From Planctomycetaceae bacterium (GTDB lineage Bacteria > Planctomycetota > Planctomycetia > Planctomycetales > Planctomycetaceae): a stretch of 64,000 nucleotides of DNA. The stretch's first letter is position 1, and every line of letters begins with the position of its first letter. A program made the translations under genes and the position numbers. Under the pieces are notes generated by a model. It was not told where the DNA came from. It saw nothing but the letters and a program-made list of their open reading frames with translations, and ran no database searches. Shown here piece by piece: positions 1-8,582 of this stretch. The stretch lies in assembly GCA_029243145.1 (NCBI GenBank), contig JAQWSQ010000026.1, forward strand, positions 1 through 64,000, given 5' to 3'.

Positions 1-1520
1 ATGATGGCGTTGCTCGTGGCGATACCGAAGGAGATACTACCGACTAGAAATATCGTCAGTAATGTTCCGACACTGCGTGAGAAAAGTTTGTGGTTTCCGA
101 TCCAGCGCGCGGCTCGTTTCTTCCAAGGCTCCTTGTAGGCTTTGACCGGTTCGTTGGCCAGCCAGCTTTGTACATCTCCCGCAAGCTGCAAAGCCGTTTG
201 ATAACGGGCATACGGTTTCAAAGAAAGTGCTTTAGCCGCGATTGCCTCAAGTTCTCGTGGCACGTTGGTATTGAGGGAACGCGCACGGACTGTCGGTTCG
301 CTGACAATTTTTCGTAGAAGTTCGGAAACCTGACTGGAGGCCGTCATTGATTCCTGACTTTTCTCATGAGGCGCGCATCCCGTCAAGATGGCGTACAGAA
401 CGGCCCCCAAGCCATACACATCGGTTCGCTCATCGATATCGTCGATTCGTCCAGATGCTTGCTCGGGGGCCATGTAATTTGGAGTCCCCAGAATTTGGCC
501 ATCTTGAGTTTGCTCAACCCCAGTGCCACTACCCGACAAGCCAAGTTCGCATGATTCAATGATTTCATATTCGCCCGTCAACATGGCGAGTCCCCAATCC
601 AGAACAATGACTTGTCCGTAATTATCGAGTGCGACATTTTCAGGTTTGAGATCGCGATGAATAATATTTCGCGAATGAGCATAGGCGATTGCTTGGCAGA
701 CCGAGACAAAGGCATTCAGAAGATTGTGCATCTGCAAAGAGTTTTCTTCACCGTTTTGCCGACGTTCATGGAACTCATCAATGGCGTCTTCGAGAGTCTT
801 TTTGCCGATGTACCGCATGACATAAAACGGTTGAACGGTTTGCTCATCGAGGCCAAATTGATAGAGAGGAACGATACTGGGGTGTTCGAGACGCCCGGTG
901 ATTTCGGCTTTGCGCTGAAAGCGTTTTACCTCGGGTGATTGTGAGGTGGACTCGCGCAGAATCTCTTTGATGGCGACGATTCGTTTCAGTTTCTCGTCGC
1001 GTGCCAGCCAAACGACGCCGAGCCCTCCTTGTCCAATTATTCTCAGAAGTTGAAAACATCCTTCACTCACTCTCCGTTGGAATTGACTGTTGGCTAAATC
1101 ATTAGCCGACAGTCCCAAGACAGTCGCGACTCGTCCATATTGATCGAGTTGCTGCACAATCGATTCTCGGATGCTGGATGTATTGGGATCTGCAGCATCG
1201 AGTCGTTCGAGCACTTTTTGCAGCTTTGAGTCGGCTTTTTCTTCCAGTGATGTGTGTTCATCGTCGGAAAAGAGCCCCTTGCGATTCAAATGATCGTGGA
1301 GCGTGAGGTCGCCGTGGATGGTCCAGTCTCTGACGGCTTGTGCGATTTGTTTGCGCGATAGAACTCCCGATTCAATGAGCGTCAAAGCGAACGCTAAATC
1401 CCGCTCCGGTTTGAACGTTCCTGGAATTCCCTCTGCTGTGATGTAGGTGAAATCTGCGTAGTCTCCACCGTTGGAAGCGATTTGTGTTTGATCGTGGTAT
1501 TGCGGTGATTCAGAGGCCAT
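1..1520 (-). CDS. Serine/threonine protein kinase, C-terminus outside window
   Basis: The reading frame is open from an ATG at 1520 to the left edge, giving 506 visible residues and no stop, so the gene is partial. An N-terminal region of about 155 residues has no recognised fold. The kinase domain follows: glycine loop GQGGLG (163-168), the lysine of AIK (185), catalytic loop HRDLKPEN (288-295), DWG (309-311) where most kinases have DFG, and APE (351-353). A hydrophobic stretch at about 485-501 looks like a single membrane span, so the unseen C-terminus probably lies outside the cytoplasm as a sensor. DWG in place of DFG is frequent in planctomycete Hanks-type kinases and need not mean loss of activity. 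The kinase assignment is firm; substrate and signal are unknown. Confidence 0.93.
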   Translation of the reverse strand, partial: MASESPQYHDQTQIASNGGDYADFTYITAEGIPGTFKPERDLAFALTLIESGVLSRKQIAQAVRDWTIHGDLTLHDHLNRKGLFSDDEHTSLEEKADSKLQKVLERLDAADPNTSSIRESIVQQLDQYGRVATVLGLSANDLANSQFQRRVSEGCFQLLRIIGQGGLGVVWLARDEKLKRIVAIKEILRESTSQSPEVKRFQRKAEITGRLEHPSIVPLYQFGLDEQTVQPFYVMRYIGKKTLEDAIDEFHERRQNGEENSLQMHNLLNAFVSVCQAIAYAHSRNIIHRDLKPENVALDNYGQVIVLDWGLAMLTGEYEIIESCELGLSGSGTGVEQTQDGQILGTPNYMAPEQASGRIDDIDERTDVYGLGAVLYAILTGCAPHEKSQESMTASSQVSELLRKIVSEPTVRARSLNTNVPRELEAIAAKALSLKPYARYQTALQLAGDVQSWLANEPVKAYKEPWKKRAARWIGNHKLFSRSVGTLLTIFLVGSISFGIATSNAI

Positions 1521-1818
1521 GACGTTTGACTTGGATTGGCGATAAAAAATTGTGATTCAGGAAGACTTAATCGCAATGCGGCGTAGTCAATTCTCTTTTT
1601 AGGCACGCATTCCTGATGGCTCTATGACAAATTGCACCAAATGTGAGAAGTTTCTAGGTTTTCGTTAATTATTACGGCACAAACGATCATTTCCGGGGAC
1701 AAAGGATTCTAGAAAGCTTTTGATTTGATCATTTATGATGAAGGGGGTTTGTTGAGACTCCACTAAGCTCGAAGGTCTTACGGCAATTCGTTTATGATTT
1801 GCGACTCGTACAAAATCT

Positions 1819-2106
1819 TCATTTGTGTGGCAATTGCCAGAGATCAATGACGGTCATCATGGGGAGGGGGCGAGTTTTACGAGGCAACCCTACGGCAAAG
1901 ATGGAAGTCACCAGTCCTGCACTGCACAGATACAATGCCGCCCATTCGGGGGGATAAAAGGCGGCTCGATTTTCGCCCCATCCCGTCAACCAGCCCGCAA
2001 TTTCAGGCAAGTCGTCATGGAGTTTAAACTCTAATTGCTGAGTGAACAAAAATACCGAACCCCATAAAAAGACGAACACGCCGACGGCGAGAAAAAATGA
2101 ACGCAT
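1819..2106 (-). CDS. Small two-helix membrane protein, unknown function
   Basis: The protein has 95 residues starting at MRSFFLAVG. The frame stays open upstream to 2202, but the ATG at 2106 is preceded by GGAG at a normal distance and opens directly into a hydrophobic helix (about residues 3-22). A second helix lies at about 65-85, with a short soluble loop between them. I do not recognise the family. It lies between the kinase and leuB and is divergent from leuB. The clean ribosome binding site and helix pattern support a real gene. Confidence 0.6.
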   Translation of the reverse strand: MRSFFLAVGVFVFLWGSVFLFTQQLEFKLHDDLPEIAGWLTGWGENRAAFYPPEWAALYLCSAGLVTSIFAVGLPRKTRPLPMMTVIDLWQLPHK

Positions 2107-2407
2107 AGGAAAACTCCGAGGTCTGTATTTGAATGGTTGTCTCCCGGAACTCGATTCCGGTCGTTCCCTCGAATCATGATCCCTGGATAATGGCACGGTC
2201 ATCCACTGTGTGGATCGGGACTCGTGATAGAAATGGCCATCAGTTTTTGAGAAATGTTCAAACTCAGATCGCTTCCGCTCGCAAAATCGATCCTCGTGGG
2301 ACTTCAGCCAGCAAACAGGCTGGAGAATCAGAGTCGCAAGCGGTAACTTATGCTTCTTGAATGTGACTTAAAACTTCCCTATCGCTTCGTTGAATTGAGG
2401 ATTTTCT
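2107..2407. other. Divergent intergenic region before leuB
   Basis: About 300 bases between a small minus-strand gene and leuB. It should hold the promoters of both. Two small hairpins are visible: CCGGAA-CTCGA-TTCCGG at 2144-2160 and CCAGC-AAACAG-GCTGG at 2308-2323. No leucine-rich leader peptide was seen. A short frame across this stretch has no coding character. Confidence 0.5.
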
Positions 2408-3478
2408 GTGAACGCCAAAATTATTCTCTTGCCCGGTGACGGCATCGGTCCTGAAATCGTCAAACAAGCTCATCGTGTTTTGAAACAAGTGGCTGAAAAA
2501 TTCGGGCATCACTTTGATTACGAAAGTTGTCCGATTGGTGGCTGTGCCATCGATGAGTTTGGCGACCCACTTCCTCCTCAAACATTGGAAGCCTGTCGAA
2601 ATGCCGACGCGATCTTGCTCGGAGCGGTCGGCGGCCCCAAGTGGGACGACCCCACTGCGAAGACTCGACCGGAGAAAGGTTTGCTGGCAATTCGTAAAGA
2701 ATTGGGCTTGTTTGCCAATTTGCGACCGATCAATCCGCATCCCGATTTGCTCGATGCGTCGCCTCTCAAGCGTGACCGACTGGAAGGAACCGATATCTTG
2801 TTTGTCCGTGAGTTGACGGGCGGCATTTATTTTGGTGAATCGGGGCGTAAGCCACACGAATCGGGCGAAGAAGCCTACAACATGATGACGTATAACACGG
2901 GCGAAGTAGAACGCGTCATTCGGCTGGCAGCAAAAGCCGCTCAAGGGCGACGTGGGAAGCTCACCTCGGTCGATAAAGCCAATGTGCTGGAAGTGTCCCG
3001 CTTATGGCGTCAAACTGCCGAGAGAATCATCCAAGAGGAATTTCCTGACCTCGAGTATGAGGTTGTTCTGGTCGACGCGATGGCCATGCATCTGATTTCT
3101 CGACCTGCTGACTTCGATGTCGTTGTCACCGGCAATATGTTCGGCGACATTCTAACCGACGAAGCCTCGATGTTACCCGGGTCATTGGGACTGTTAGCAT
3201 CTGCCTCTTTGGGAACAGATGGTCCTGGACTTTATGAGCCGATTCATGGTTCTGCCCCTGATATTGCCGGGCAGGGAATTGCCAATCCGCTCGCGACAAT
3301 CCTGTCGACAGCCATGCTACTACGACATTCCTTGAAACTCGAAGAGGAAGCAATTGCTATCGAGAATGCTGTTGATGCAGTGATCAAAGCCGGACATCGG
3401 ACAAAAGACATTGCTGCCGGTGGAGACTTTGTCTCGACCACTGAAATGAGCGATTTGGTGCTTGCTCAGTTAGGCTGA
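2408..3478 (+). CDS. leuB: 3-isopropylmalate dehydrogenase
   Basis: Oxidative decarboxylation of 3-isopropylmalate to 2-oxoisocaproate with NAD+, third step of leucine biosynthesis, cytoplasmic dimer. The 356 residues match the usual family length. The N-terminus carries the nucleotide/substrate signature [11 protein letters not shown], followed by the GAVGGPKWD loop, the [10 protein letters not shown] segment, and the C-terminal metal-binding region [19 protein letters not shown]. Residues of the NAD-binding loop, [15 protein letters not shown], are intact. The start is a GTG at 2408 with GAGG at 2397-2400, seven bases upstream. No other leu gene is adjacent, so leucine genes are dispersed. 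Isocitrate and tartrate dehydrogenases are related, but length and motifs favour LeuB. Confidence 0.96.
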   Translation: MNAKIILLPGDGIGPEIVKQAHRVLKQVAEKFGHHFDYESCPIGGCAIDEFGDPLPPQTLEACRNADAILLGAVGGPKWDDPTAKTRPEKGLLAIRKELGLFANLRPINPHPDLLDASPLKRDRLEGTDILFVRELTGGIYFGESGRKPHESGEEAYNMMTYNTGEVERVIRLAAKAAQGRRGKLTSVDKANVLEVSRLWRQTAERIIQEEFPDLEYEVVLVDAMAMHLISRPADFDVVVTGNMFGDILTDEASMLPGSLGLLASASLGTDGPGLYEPIHGSAPDIAGQGIANPLATILSTAMLLRHSLKLEEEAIAIENAVDAVIKAGHRTKDIAAGGDFVSTTEMSDLVLAQLG

Positions 3479-3511
3479 TCTTAAGACATCGTCCCGAACT
3501 TCCAACAACAA

Positions 3512-5104
3512 CTAAGGAGTGGCGGGAGTTGCTTCTGGCTCTTCTGGTTTGGGGTCATCATCGTCATTGAGTAATGTCCCTGCCAGACCACCAAGAAGAA
3601 GTCCTCCCAAGAGTCCTCCGCCTCCTGCAGCCGCGCCACCACCGGCAAATCCGCATCCGGCACCACCAACTCCCTCAACGGGAGCGAGGGGGGGTTGAGT
3701 CGGAGGGACTAATGTGACGTCGAGCAACAATTCCGTTCCGTCAGGGCCGGGGACGAATTGTACGATTTTGGTTTCTGGCTCTCCATTTTGGAAATTCACA
3801 ACTTGCAGCTCATCACTGATGTCGAGGGAGGATGTCTTTACATCTTCTTTGGCGGTCACCGGACGAGCTTTTTTGGCGGTAAAGCTGAAGACGGCAATTC
3901 CCGCAGGACTTTTGGCAACAAGCGTGTAATTTCCTTCGATAACATCCTGTGTTGTGAATGTTCCGTTGCTATCCGAACGCGTGGTTGCCACGATTCGCCC
4001 ATCCTGAATGAACGAAATATCGGCTTGAACAGCCGGTACAATGGCATTTTTGTTGTTGTAGGTACTCGTGGAAAATCGACGTGTACGACCATAAAGAGTG
4101 CCGTCGTGATGTAAGCGAACCATGTGGTCGTGAATCGAAGTTCCCTGGGCGGTGGCTTTGAAGTTGAGTTGAGCGGGAATATCGAGCAATCGTCGAGTCG
4201 AGGCCAGTTTCGTTTCTTCAGGATAGTCATAGCGATAATCTTGAAGAACTCTCTGAACCGTTTCGTAGTCAGCAGGGTTTGATGCGAGCGAGTTCAACCA
4301 AATCGGAGATCGTGGTTGAGCAATCAATGCGTCTTGAATTCCAGGTTCCGTATATCCGGCTTCTCTCAAATCGCTGTTCGTCGCCAGATAAATTCCGAAG
4401 ACCATCATGCTGGCATCATTGTTGACATGCAGTCCGTATGGCCCAGGTGACAACGAACTGACAGAAAACTGTCCATCAGGACCCAAGGGGACTTCTCGGA
4501 CTTCCTTGCCCATTTGTGAAAAGATAACCGATTTTGGCACCAACGCACCATTCCCCATGATCGAAATACGTCCGCTGAAGACGCGGTCATCATCCATAAA
4601 GAAAGCGTGGATTCGAGTGATTTCTGGAACTTCTTCTTCGAACGCTGCCATTTGATACCAAGTATTCAGCGACTTGCTGCGTTTGGACTCAAATGGATCG
4701 TTGAAGTCTGGTACACGGTATGTTCCGAGTGGGTCAGAGTCTTCAGGAACTTTCGATTCAGACTCATTCTCGGGAGAGGGAGTTGGTGGAGTATTCAGTT
4801 CCTTAGTCTCTGAAAGTGTCTCCGGTTCCAGAGGAGCCTCTGCTGTCAGAGGCGTCAATGGGACGGGATCGATTAACCCAGGGGCCTGAGCAATTTCACT
4901 GGTCGACTTTTGCTGACTCTTGGCGTCGCTTTTTGAGAGCACGCTTTCAGGAAGTAGCTGTGACCAGAGATTATTGTCATCTGGTGTGTTGCCGCTATAC
5001 GCCGTCACCACGGTGACCGTACTGACGGAAAGCAGAACGATTCCGAACAGATAGGATTTGATTCGTGGTGATGAGTGTTGGATGCGTTTACGAGAGTGTG
5101 CCAT
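3512..5104 (-). CDS. Large secreted or anchored protein with carboxypeptidase-regulatory-like repeats, unknown function
   Basis: 530 residues. A membrane anchor or uncleaved signal lies at about 18-36 after a basic N-terminus. A low-complexity Pro/Glu/Thr/Ser region follows, then two stretches that look like beta-sandwich 'carboxypeptidase regulatory-like' units (one around GPDGQFSVSSLSPGPYGLHV, another around SDSNGTFTTQDVIEGNYTL). The C-terminus is unusual: a Gly/Ala/Leu-rich hydrophobic segment resembling a glycine zipper, then a run of Asp residues and a Pro/Glu tail. I do not recognise a named family. The protein probably sits at the cell surface. It is convergent with leuB, with 33 bases between stops. 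Confidence 0.8.
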   Translation of the reverse strand: MAHSRKRIQHSSPRIKSYLFGIVLLSVSTVTVVTAYSGNTPDDNNLWSQLLPESVLSKSDAKSQQKSTSEIAQAPGLIDPVPLTPLTAEAPLEPETLSETKELNTPPTPSPENESESKVPEDSDPLGTYRVPDFNDPFESKRSKSLNTWYQMAAFEEEVPEITRIHAFFMDDDRVFSGRISIMGNGALVPKSVIFSQMGKEVREVPLGPDGQFSVSSLSPGPYGLHVNNDASMMVFGIYLATNSDLREAGYTEPGIQDALIAQPRSPIWLNSLASNPADYETVQRVLQDYRYDYPEETKLASTRRLLDIPAQLNFKATAQGTSIHDHMVRLHHDGTLYGRTRRFSTSTYNNKNAIVPAVQADISFIQDGRIVATTRSDSNGTFTTQDVIEGNYTLVAKSPAGIAVFSFTAKKARPVTAKEDVKTSSLDISDELQVVNFQNGEPETKIVQFVPGPDGTELLLDVTLVPPTQPPLAPVEGVGGAGCGFAGGGAAAGGGGLLGGLLLGGLAGTLLNDDDDPKPEEPEATPATP

Positions 5105-5554
5105 GATACGTGCCGTACGTTCACGGGGTGGGTCAATTACTTAGGTCGTTGAACTTCTATTGTGAACGCTAGAAGTCCTGCCGACTCTGTAAAATGTAGT
5201 CTGATTCCTCAATTGTCTGGGAATCTTGCGTAATAGGGGAACTTACGCGCTTGATATCAATTTTGATTGAGTACCAGATTGTGAGGGTTGTGGCAGTCGT
5301 TCTACGACATACAACGCTTACGTCTTTCAGTAGCACTCAACCCTAGTTTACTTGGTCTTCTCTACAAGTTGAACGATAAAAGTATGGATGGGTAACACTG
5401 AAATGAAAAGAAACTGGGAATTCGTTGGAAGAAAGAATGAGAGTTTCAAAATATCAACAAAATAGCCGTGTTTGTAGACGGGATGTTGCAATTTAGAGTC
5501 ATTTTGAGACTCAATAAGTCGTCAATCATTACGGAGTTAGAGACTTCCATTTCG
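5105..5554. other. Intergenic region between a secreted-protein gene and gltX
   Basis: About 450 AT-richer bases without a credible gene. It should hold the minus-strand promoter of the gene ending at 3512 and the 3' end of the gltX transcript. Small inverted repeats are visible at 5296-5308 (GTCGT-TCT-ACGAC) and 5496-5512 (GAGTC, 7-base loop, GACTC). Neither is a convincing terminator. Confidence 0.5.
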
Positions 5555-7129
5555 TCAGAGCTGCAAGTCTGCTGCTTTTTGGGCCATATCCTGTATCCGT
5601 TCCACACAGCGATTCTGACCGATAATGGCGAGAGTTTCATAAACATCGGGCCCAGAAGCTGCACCCGTAGTACAGATCCTGAGTGCCGGGATTAAGAGTC
5701 CCGCTGAGATCTCTTTCGACTCAGCAAATTGCTGGAGGGAGAGTTCAACTGAACTGGCAGACCATTCGGCCAGGTGTTCAAGTTGTTGCGAATATTCAAG
5801 AAGTAGTTTTGGAACATCGCCTTTGGCGACTCTTTTGCGAAATCCTTTTTCGTCAATATCACTCTCTTGCAACTCGGCTTTGAAGAAGTAATCGACTTCC
5901 AGGATATCTCCGAAGGTGGTTAATCGTTCTCCAAATACGTTGATGACTTGATCAACAAGTTGCCGTTGATTGTCTGAGACTGGTTTCGAAAGGAGCCCTG
6001 ATTGCGTCAAATAGGGCAGGCAAAGATCGGTCTTCTCGGAAGCGGGCAGCTCTCTCATCCAGTGCTGTTGCAAGCTGTCAAGTTTGTCCGGGTCGAGTCC
6101 TGCCGGACTTTTGACGACTCGTTCTAGCGAGAAGTTTTCGATGATCGTTTCACGAGACATCACTTCTGTTTTGTCATCCAGTGACCAACCGAGACGTGCC
6201 AAGGCGTTGAAGACGGCATCAGGCAGGTAACCAATCTTTTCGTAGTATTCGACCATGACAGGATCGAGTCCGTCGGAGCCATCCAGGCCGATGCGTGGAA
6301 AGACTCGATCAGCCGCTTCAAACATTTTTTTGAACTGCGGATTCTTGCGGTACTTGTCGAGCTTTCGTTTACTGAGTTTTTCTTTGGTTCCGGGGGCTGC
6401 AACAAATGGGATATGAGCGAACGTGGGGACGTTCAATCCTAACGCTTGATAAATCAGAATCTGAACGGGAGTGTTCGAGAGATGTTCTTCAGCGCGAATG
6501 ACATGAGTGATTTCGAGGTCGGCATCATCGACTGTTGTTGCGAAGTTATAAAGTGGGGAACCATCGGCACGAGCAATCACTGGGTCAGAAATTAAGCCGC
6601 AATCAAATTCGACATCACCGCGGACGGCATCCTTAAAAGATACCTTCTCGTCGCGCGGGACAAGTAGACGGACAACATGTTTTCGCCCCTCGGCTTCATG
6701 CTCAGAAATTTGTTCGTGGCTCAGTTCGCGTGAACGGCGGATATTGAGGTACTGTTTCTTCTCTGCTTGGGCGGCTTCACGATCCGCCTGAATCACCTCG
6801 GGGGGATCAAAATCTTTATATGCGGAACCTTCGGCCAACAGTTTCTCTAAGGCTTTCTGGTAGATCGCAGTTCGTTCAGATTGAAAGTACGGGCCATGTG
6901 ATCCACCCACTTCGGGGCCTTCGTCCCAATCCATTCCCATCCATTTGAAGGCTTGGAGGATCGGACCCAGAGCCTCGTCCAAGTTGCGTTCTTTGTCGGT
7001 GTCGTCGATTCGTAAAATGAACTGTCCTCCATGCCGGCGAGCATAAAGCCAGTTGAAGAGTGCGGTACGCATTCCCCCAATGTGCATGTAACCGGTTGGA
7101 CTAGGGGCAAATCGTGTGCGGACTGTCAT
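5555..7129 (-). CDS. gltX: Glutamyl-tRNA synthetase
   Basis: Class I aminoacyl-tRNA synthetase charging tRNA-Glu with glutamate. The 524 residues carry the HIGH-type signature [11 protein letters not shown] (9-19), IDDTD at 41-45, and the KMSKS-type loop KLSKR at 251-255. About 27-30 extra residues, rich in Lys, Phe and Asp, separate KLSKR from the conserved 'YY-x2-GYLPDA' segment; in the common bacterial enzyme these lie close together. The helical anticodon-binding region fills the rest. The ATG at 7129 gives the standard [14 protein letters not shown]-terminus. The leader contains a 17-bp tandem repeat. A single-copy enzyme of this type may be non-discriminating and also charge tRNA-Gln, which cannot be judged from this window. 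Confidence 0.96.
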   Translation of the reverse strand: MTVRTRFAPSPTGYMHIGGMRTALFNWLYARRHGGQFILRIDDTDKERNLDEALGPILQAFKWMGMDWDEGPEVGGSHGPYFQSERTAIYQKALEKLLAEGSAYKDFDPPEVIQADREAAQAEKKQYLNIRRSRELSHEQISEHEAEGRKHVVRLLVPRDEKVSFKDAVRGDVEFDCGLISDPVIARADGSPLYNFATTVDDADLEITHVIRAEEHLSNTPVQILIYQALGLNVPTFAHIPFVAAPGTKEKLSKRKLDKYRKNPQFKKMFEAADRVFPRIGLDGSDGLDPVMVEYYEKIGYLPDAVFNALARLGWSLDDKTEVMSRETIIENFSLERVVKSPAGLDPDKLDSLQQHWMRELPASEKTDLCLPYLTQSGLLSKPVSDNQRQLVDQVINVFGERLTTFGDILEVDYFFKAELQESDIDEKGFRKRVAKGDVPKLLLEYSQQLEHLAEWSASSVELSLQQFAESKEISAGLLIPALRICTTGAASGPDVYETLAIIGQNRCVERIQDMAQKAADLQL

Positions 7130-7142
7130 TGTCGAAATACTT

Positions 7143-7205
7143 ACTGGGTCAAAATATTTGCTGGGTCAAAATATTTGCTGGATTAAAATATTTGCTGGAT
7201 TAAAG
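7143..7205. repeat. 17-bp tandem repeat, about 3.7 copies, in the gltX leader/promoter
   Basis: Units at 7143-7159, 7160-7176, 7177-7193 and a partial one at 7194-7205 follow the pattern GCTGG(G/A)T(C/T)AAAATATTT. Copies differ only at the G/A and C/T positions, plus one base in the first unit. The array ends 13 bases upstream of the gltX start codon on the minus strand, so it lies in the promoter or 5' untranslated region. Confidence 0.9.
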
Positions 7206-7245
7206 AAGCGACTGGCCGAGAGAGTCGGCACAAGCAATCATCTTA

Positions 7246-8100
7246 GTGCGTGTGCTGTCGAAACCCAAGCCATCCCCATTGACCGATCAGGTTGCCAGTC
7301 CTACGATTCTGGCACCTGTCTCTCCCCCTGAAACTGTTGGTCTTGATATGTTTCGTGCTCGTTGGAAACGTCGATTCCTGCTTCTGTCGGGATTGGGAGT
7401 TGTTTTGGGAGGGCCGCTGATTGCTCTGTTCGTCTCTTTGCAGCATGTGCCAGACTTTTACCAGAAGGCTTTAGAAGACTCGAGAGTCACACCAATCGTT
7501 GCGGAAAACGTCAAGCAACGCACCGAAAAGTTGATTCACGAATATGAGCAGAGTGATTCGGAGATCAATCATTGGACAGAGACCATCAGCGAACAGGAAT
7601 GTAATGCTTGGTTGGCGTTTGAACTTCCTCAGCGATTTCCCGAACTGAACAGTCAGGGTCTCTCAAATCCGAGAGTTCGTTTTGCAGACCACCTGATTTT
7701 GTTGGGTTGTGAGTTTCAGGGAACTCGATTTTCGGGAGTGGTCAGCATCGCCATGCGTCCTCGTCTCTCGTATTCAAACACTCTCACTTTGGAGATTGTG
7801 TTTGCCAAGATCGGTCAGGTTCCACTTCCTCTCAACAGTTTAATCACTGAGGCTCAGGAGTTCGCTCGTAAGGAGAAGATCTCGCTGGAAGGAGTTGTCA
7901 TTGAATGGAACGCGATCTCAAGCGGCACGTATCGCGGTCGATTGACTCTAATGCCCTCACATCCTACTGAGATGCAATTGATCGCCACTTCAATTCGTGT
8001 TTTCGATGAGATGTTGGAATTCAGGGGCGAACGTAGAGTCGAAGAATCGGCAACAACGGACCATCATCAAGTAGAGGGTGATGTTCTGTCGATCAATTGA
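7246..8100 (+). CDS. Single-pass membrane protein, unknown function
   Basis: 284 residues if the GTG at 7246 is used. An ATG at 7348 would give 250 residues starting MFRARWKRR, right before the membrane helix, and is equally plausible because neither start has a strong ribosome binding site. The helix at about residues 44-63 is followed by a mostly extracytoplasmic domain of about 200 residues with alternating hydrophobic pattern suggesting beta structure. No catalytic motif was seen and I do not recognise the family. The 3' end overlaps the convergent gene at 8067-8435 by 34 bases. Confidence 0.75.
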   Translation: MRVLSKPKPSPLTDQVASPTILAPVSPPETVGLDMFRARWKRRFLLLSGLGVVLGGPLIALFVSLQHVPDFYQKALEDSRVTPIVAENVKQRTEKLIHEYEQSDSEINHWTETISEQECNAWLAFELPQRFPELNSQGLSNPRVRFADHLILLGCEFQGTRFSGVVSIAMRPRLSYSNTLTLEIVFAKIGQVPLPLNSLITEAQEFARKEKISLEGVVIEWNAISSGTYRGRLTLMPSHPTEMQLIATSIRVFDEMLEFRGERRVEESATTDHHQVEGDVLSIN

Positions 8101-8435
8101 AATTCCCAACAATCATTTTGGGGATTGCGAGAGAGGACCGCCTGGGAATGAATTTTTTCACCGGCGAGTTTGATCTCAAGCTGATATTCTGAGTCAGCAA
8201 CAGTCTCGTAAGTCCCCATGTCCCAACGCACAATAGTTCCTCGATTCCCACTCACCGGACCTTCGTAGTCGAGGTAGTGTTTTCGGTGGTTTGATAGTTC
8301 TTCTGCCGTGATTGGTCCGCTGTTGTTGGGGTCCTCGTTAAGTCGCCAGGTTCTCAGGGATGTTTCTTGCTCGAGCATCAGATCCCAGTGAAGATGAGGG
8401 TGGTCGTGGGTGAGGATGACAAATCGGCTGGTCAT
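8067..8435 (-). CDS. Stand-alone LigD-type 3'-phosphoesterase domain protein
   Basis: 122 residues resembling the N-terminal phosphoesterase (PE) module of bacterial DNA ligase D, which trims 3'-phosphate and 3'-ribonucleotide ends during non-homologous end joining. The signature HDHPHLHWDLMLE near the N-terminus has the His/Asp pattern of the PE metal site, and DYEGPVSGNRGTIVRWDMG matches the later conserved region. No ligase or polymerase domain is attached, and no ku or ligase gene is nearby. The ATG at 8435 leaves little N-terminal extension. The 3' end overlaps the convergent gene by 34 bases. Many bacteria carry such solo modules; whether this one repairs DNA ends is inference. Confidence 0.78.
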   Translation of the reverse strand: MTSRFVILTHDHPHLHWDLMLEQETSLRTWRLNEDPNNSGPITAEELSNHRKHYLDYEGPVSGNRGTIVRWDMGTYETVADSEYQLEIKLAGEKIHSQAVLSRNPQNDCWEFQLIDRTSPST

Positions 8436-8494
8436 GACGAAAATTGGCCCTCGATGAGGTTCGGACTAGGAATCGTTGCCTTAATTATGGGCAG

Positions 8495-8510
8495 TGGTAC
8501 ACCATTTGCT
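8495..8510 (+). promoter_or_regulatory. Candidate sigma-54 (-24/-12) promoter of glnA
   Basis: TGGTACA-CCAT-TTGCT matches the sigma-54 consensus TGGCACG-N4-TTGCW at 14 of 16 positions counting the spacer, with exact GG-to-GC spacing. It predicts a transcription start near 8520 and a leader of about 60 bases. glnA is a classic sigma-54 target in other bacteria, so context agrees. No enhancer-binding protein gene is in the window. Confidence 0.6.
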
Positions 8511-8540
8511 TTTATGTAATGCTATAGTATCACATTATAC

Positions 8541-8558
8541 CAACCGGACTGCCGGTTG
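8541..8558 (+). promoter_or_regulatory. Inverted repeat in glnA leader
   Basis: CAACCGG-ACTG-CCGGTTG is a perfect 7-bp inverted repeat with a four-base loop, ending 16 bases before the Shine-Dalgarno sequence of glnA and downstream of the candidate sigma-54 site. It could be an RNA hairpin or a repressor operator; the sequence does not decide. Confidence 0.55.
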
Positions 8559-8582
8559 ATCAGCCAACATCTCTGAGGATTC

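Noticed and set aside
90-1059. Open frames on the plus strand over the kinase gene and a short minus-strand frame at 844-1059
   Set aside because: They overlap the long kinase frame, which has complete kinase motifs; these frames have no recognisable protein character.
1521-1818. Promoter with TTGACT upstream of the kinase gene (minus strand, about 1590)
   Set aside because: No -10 box at a normal distance could be identified.
2348-2944. 198-residue minus-strand frame over leuB
   Set aside because: It lies antisense to the well-supported leuB frame and resembles no family.
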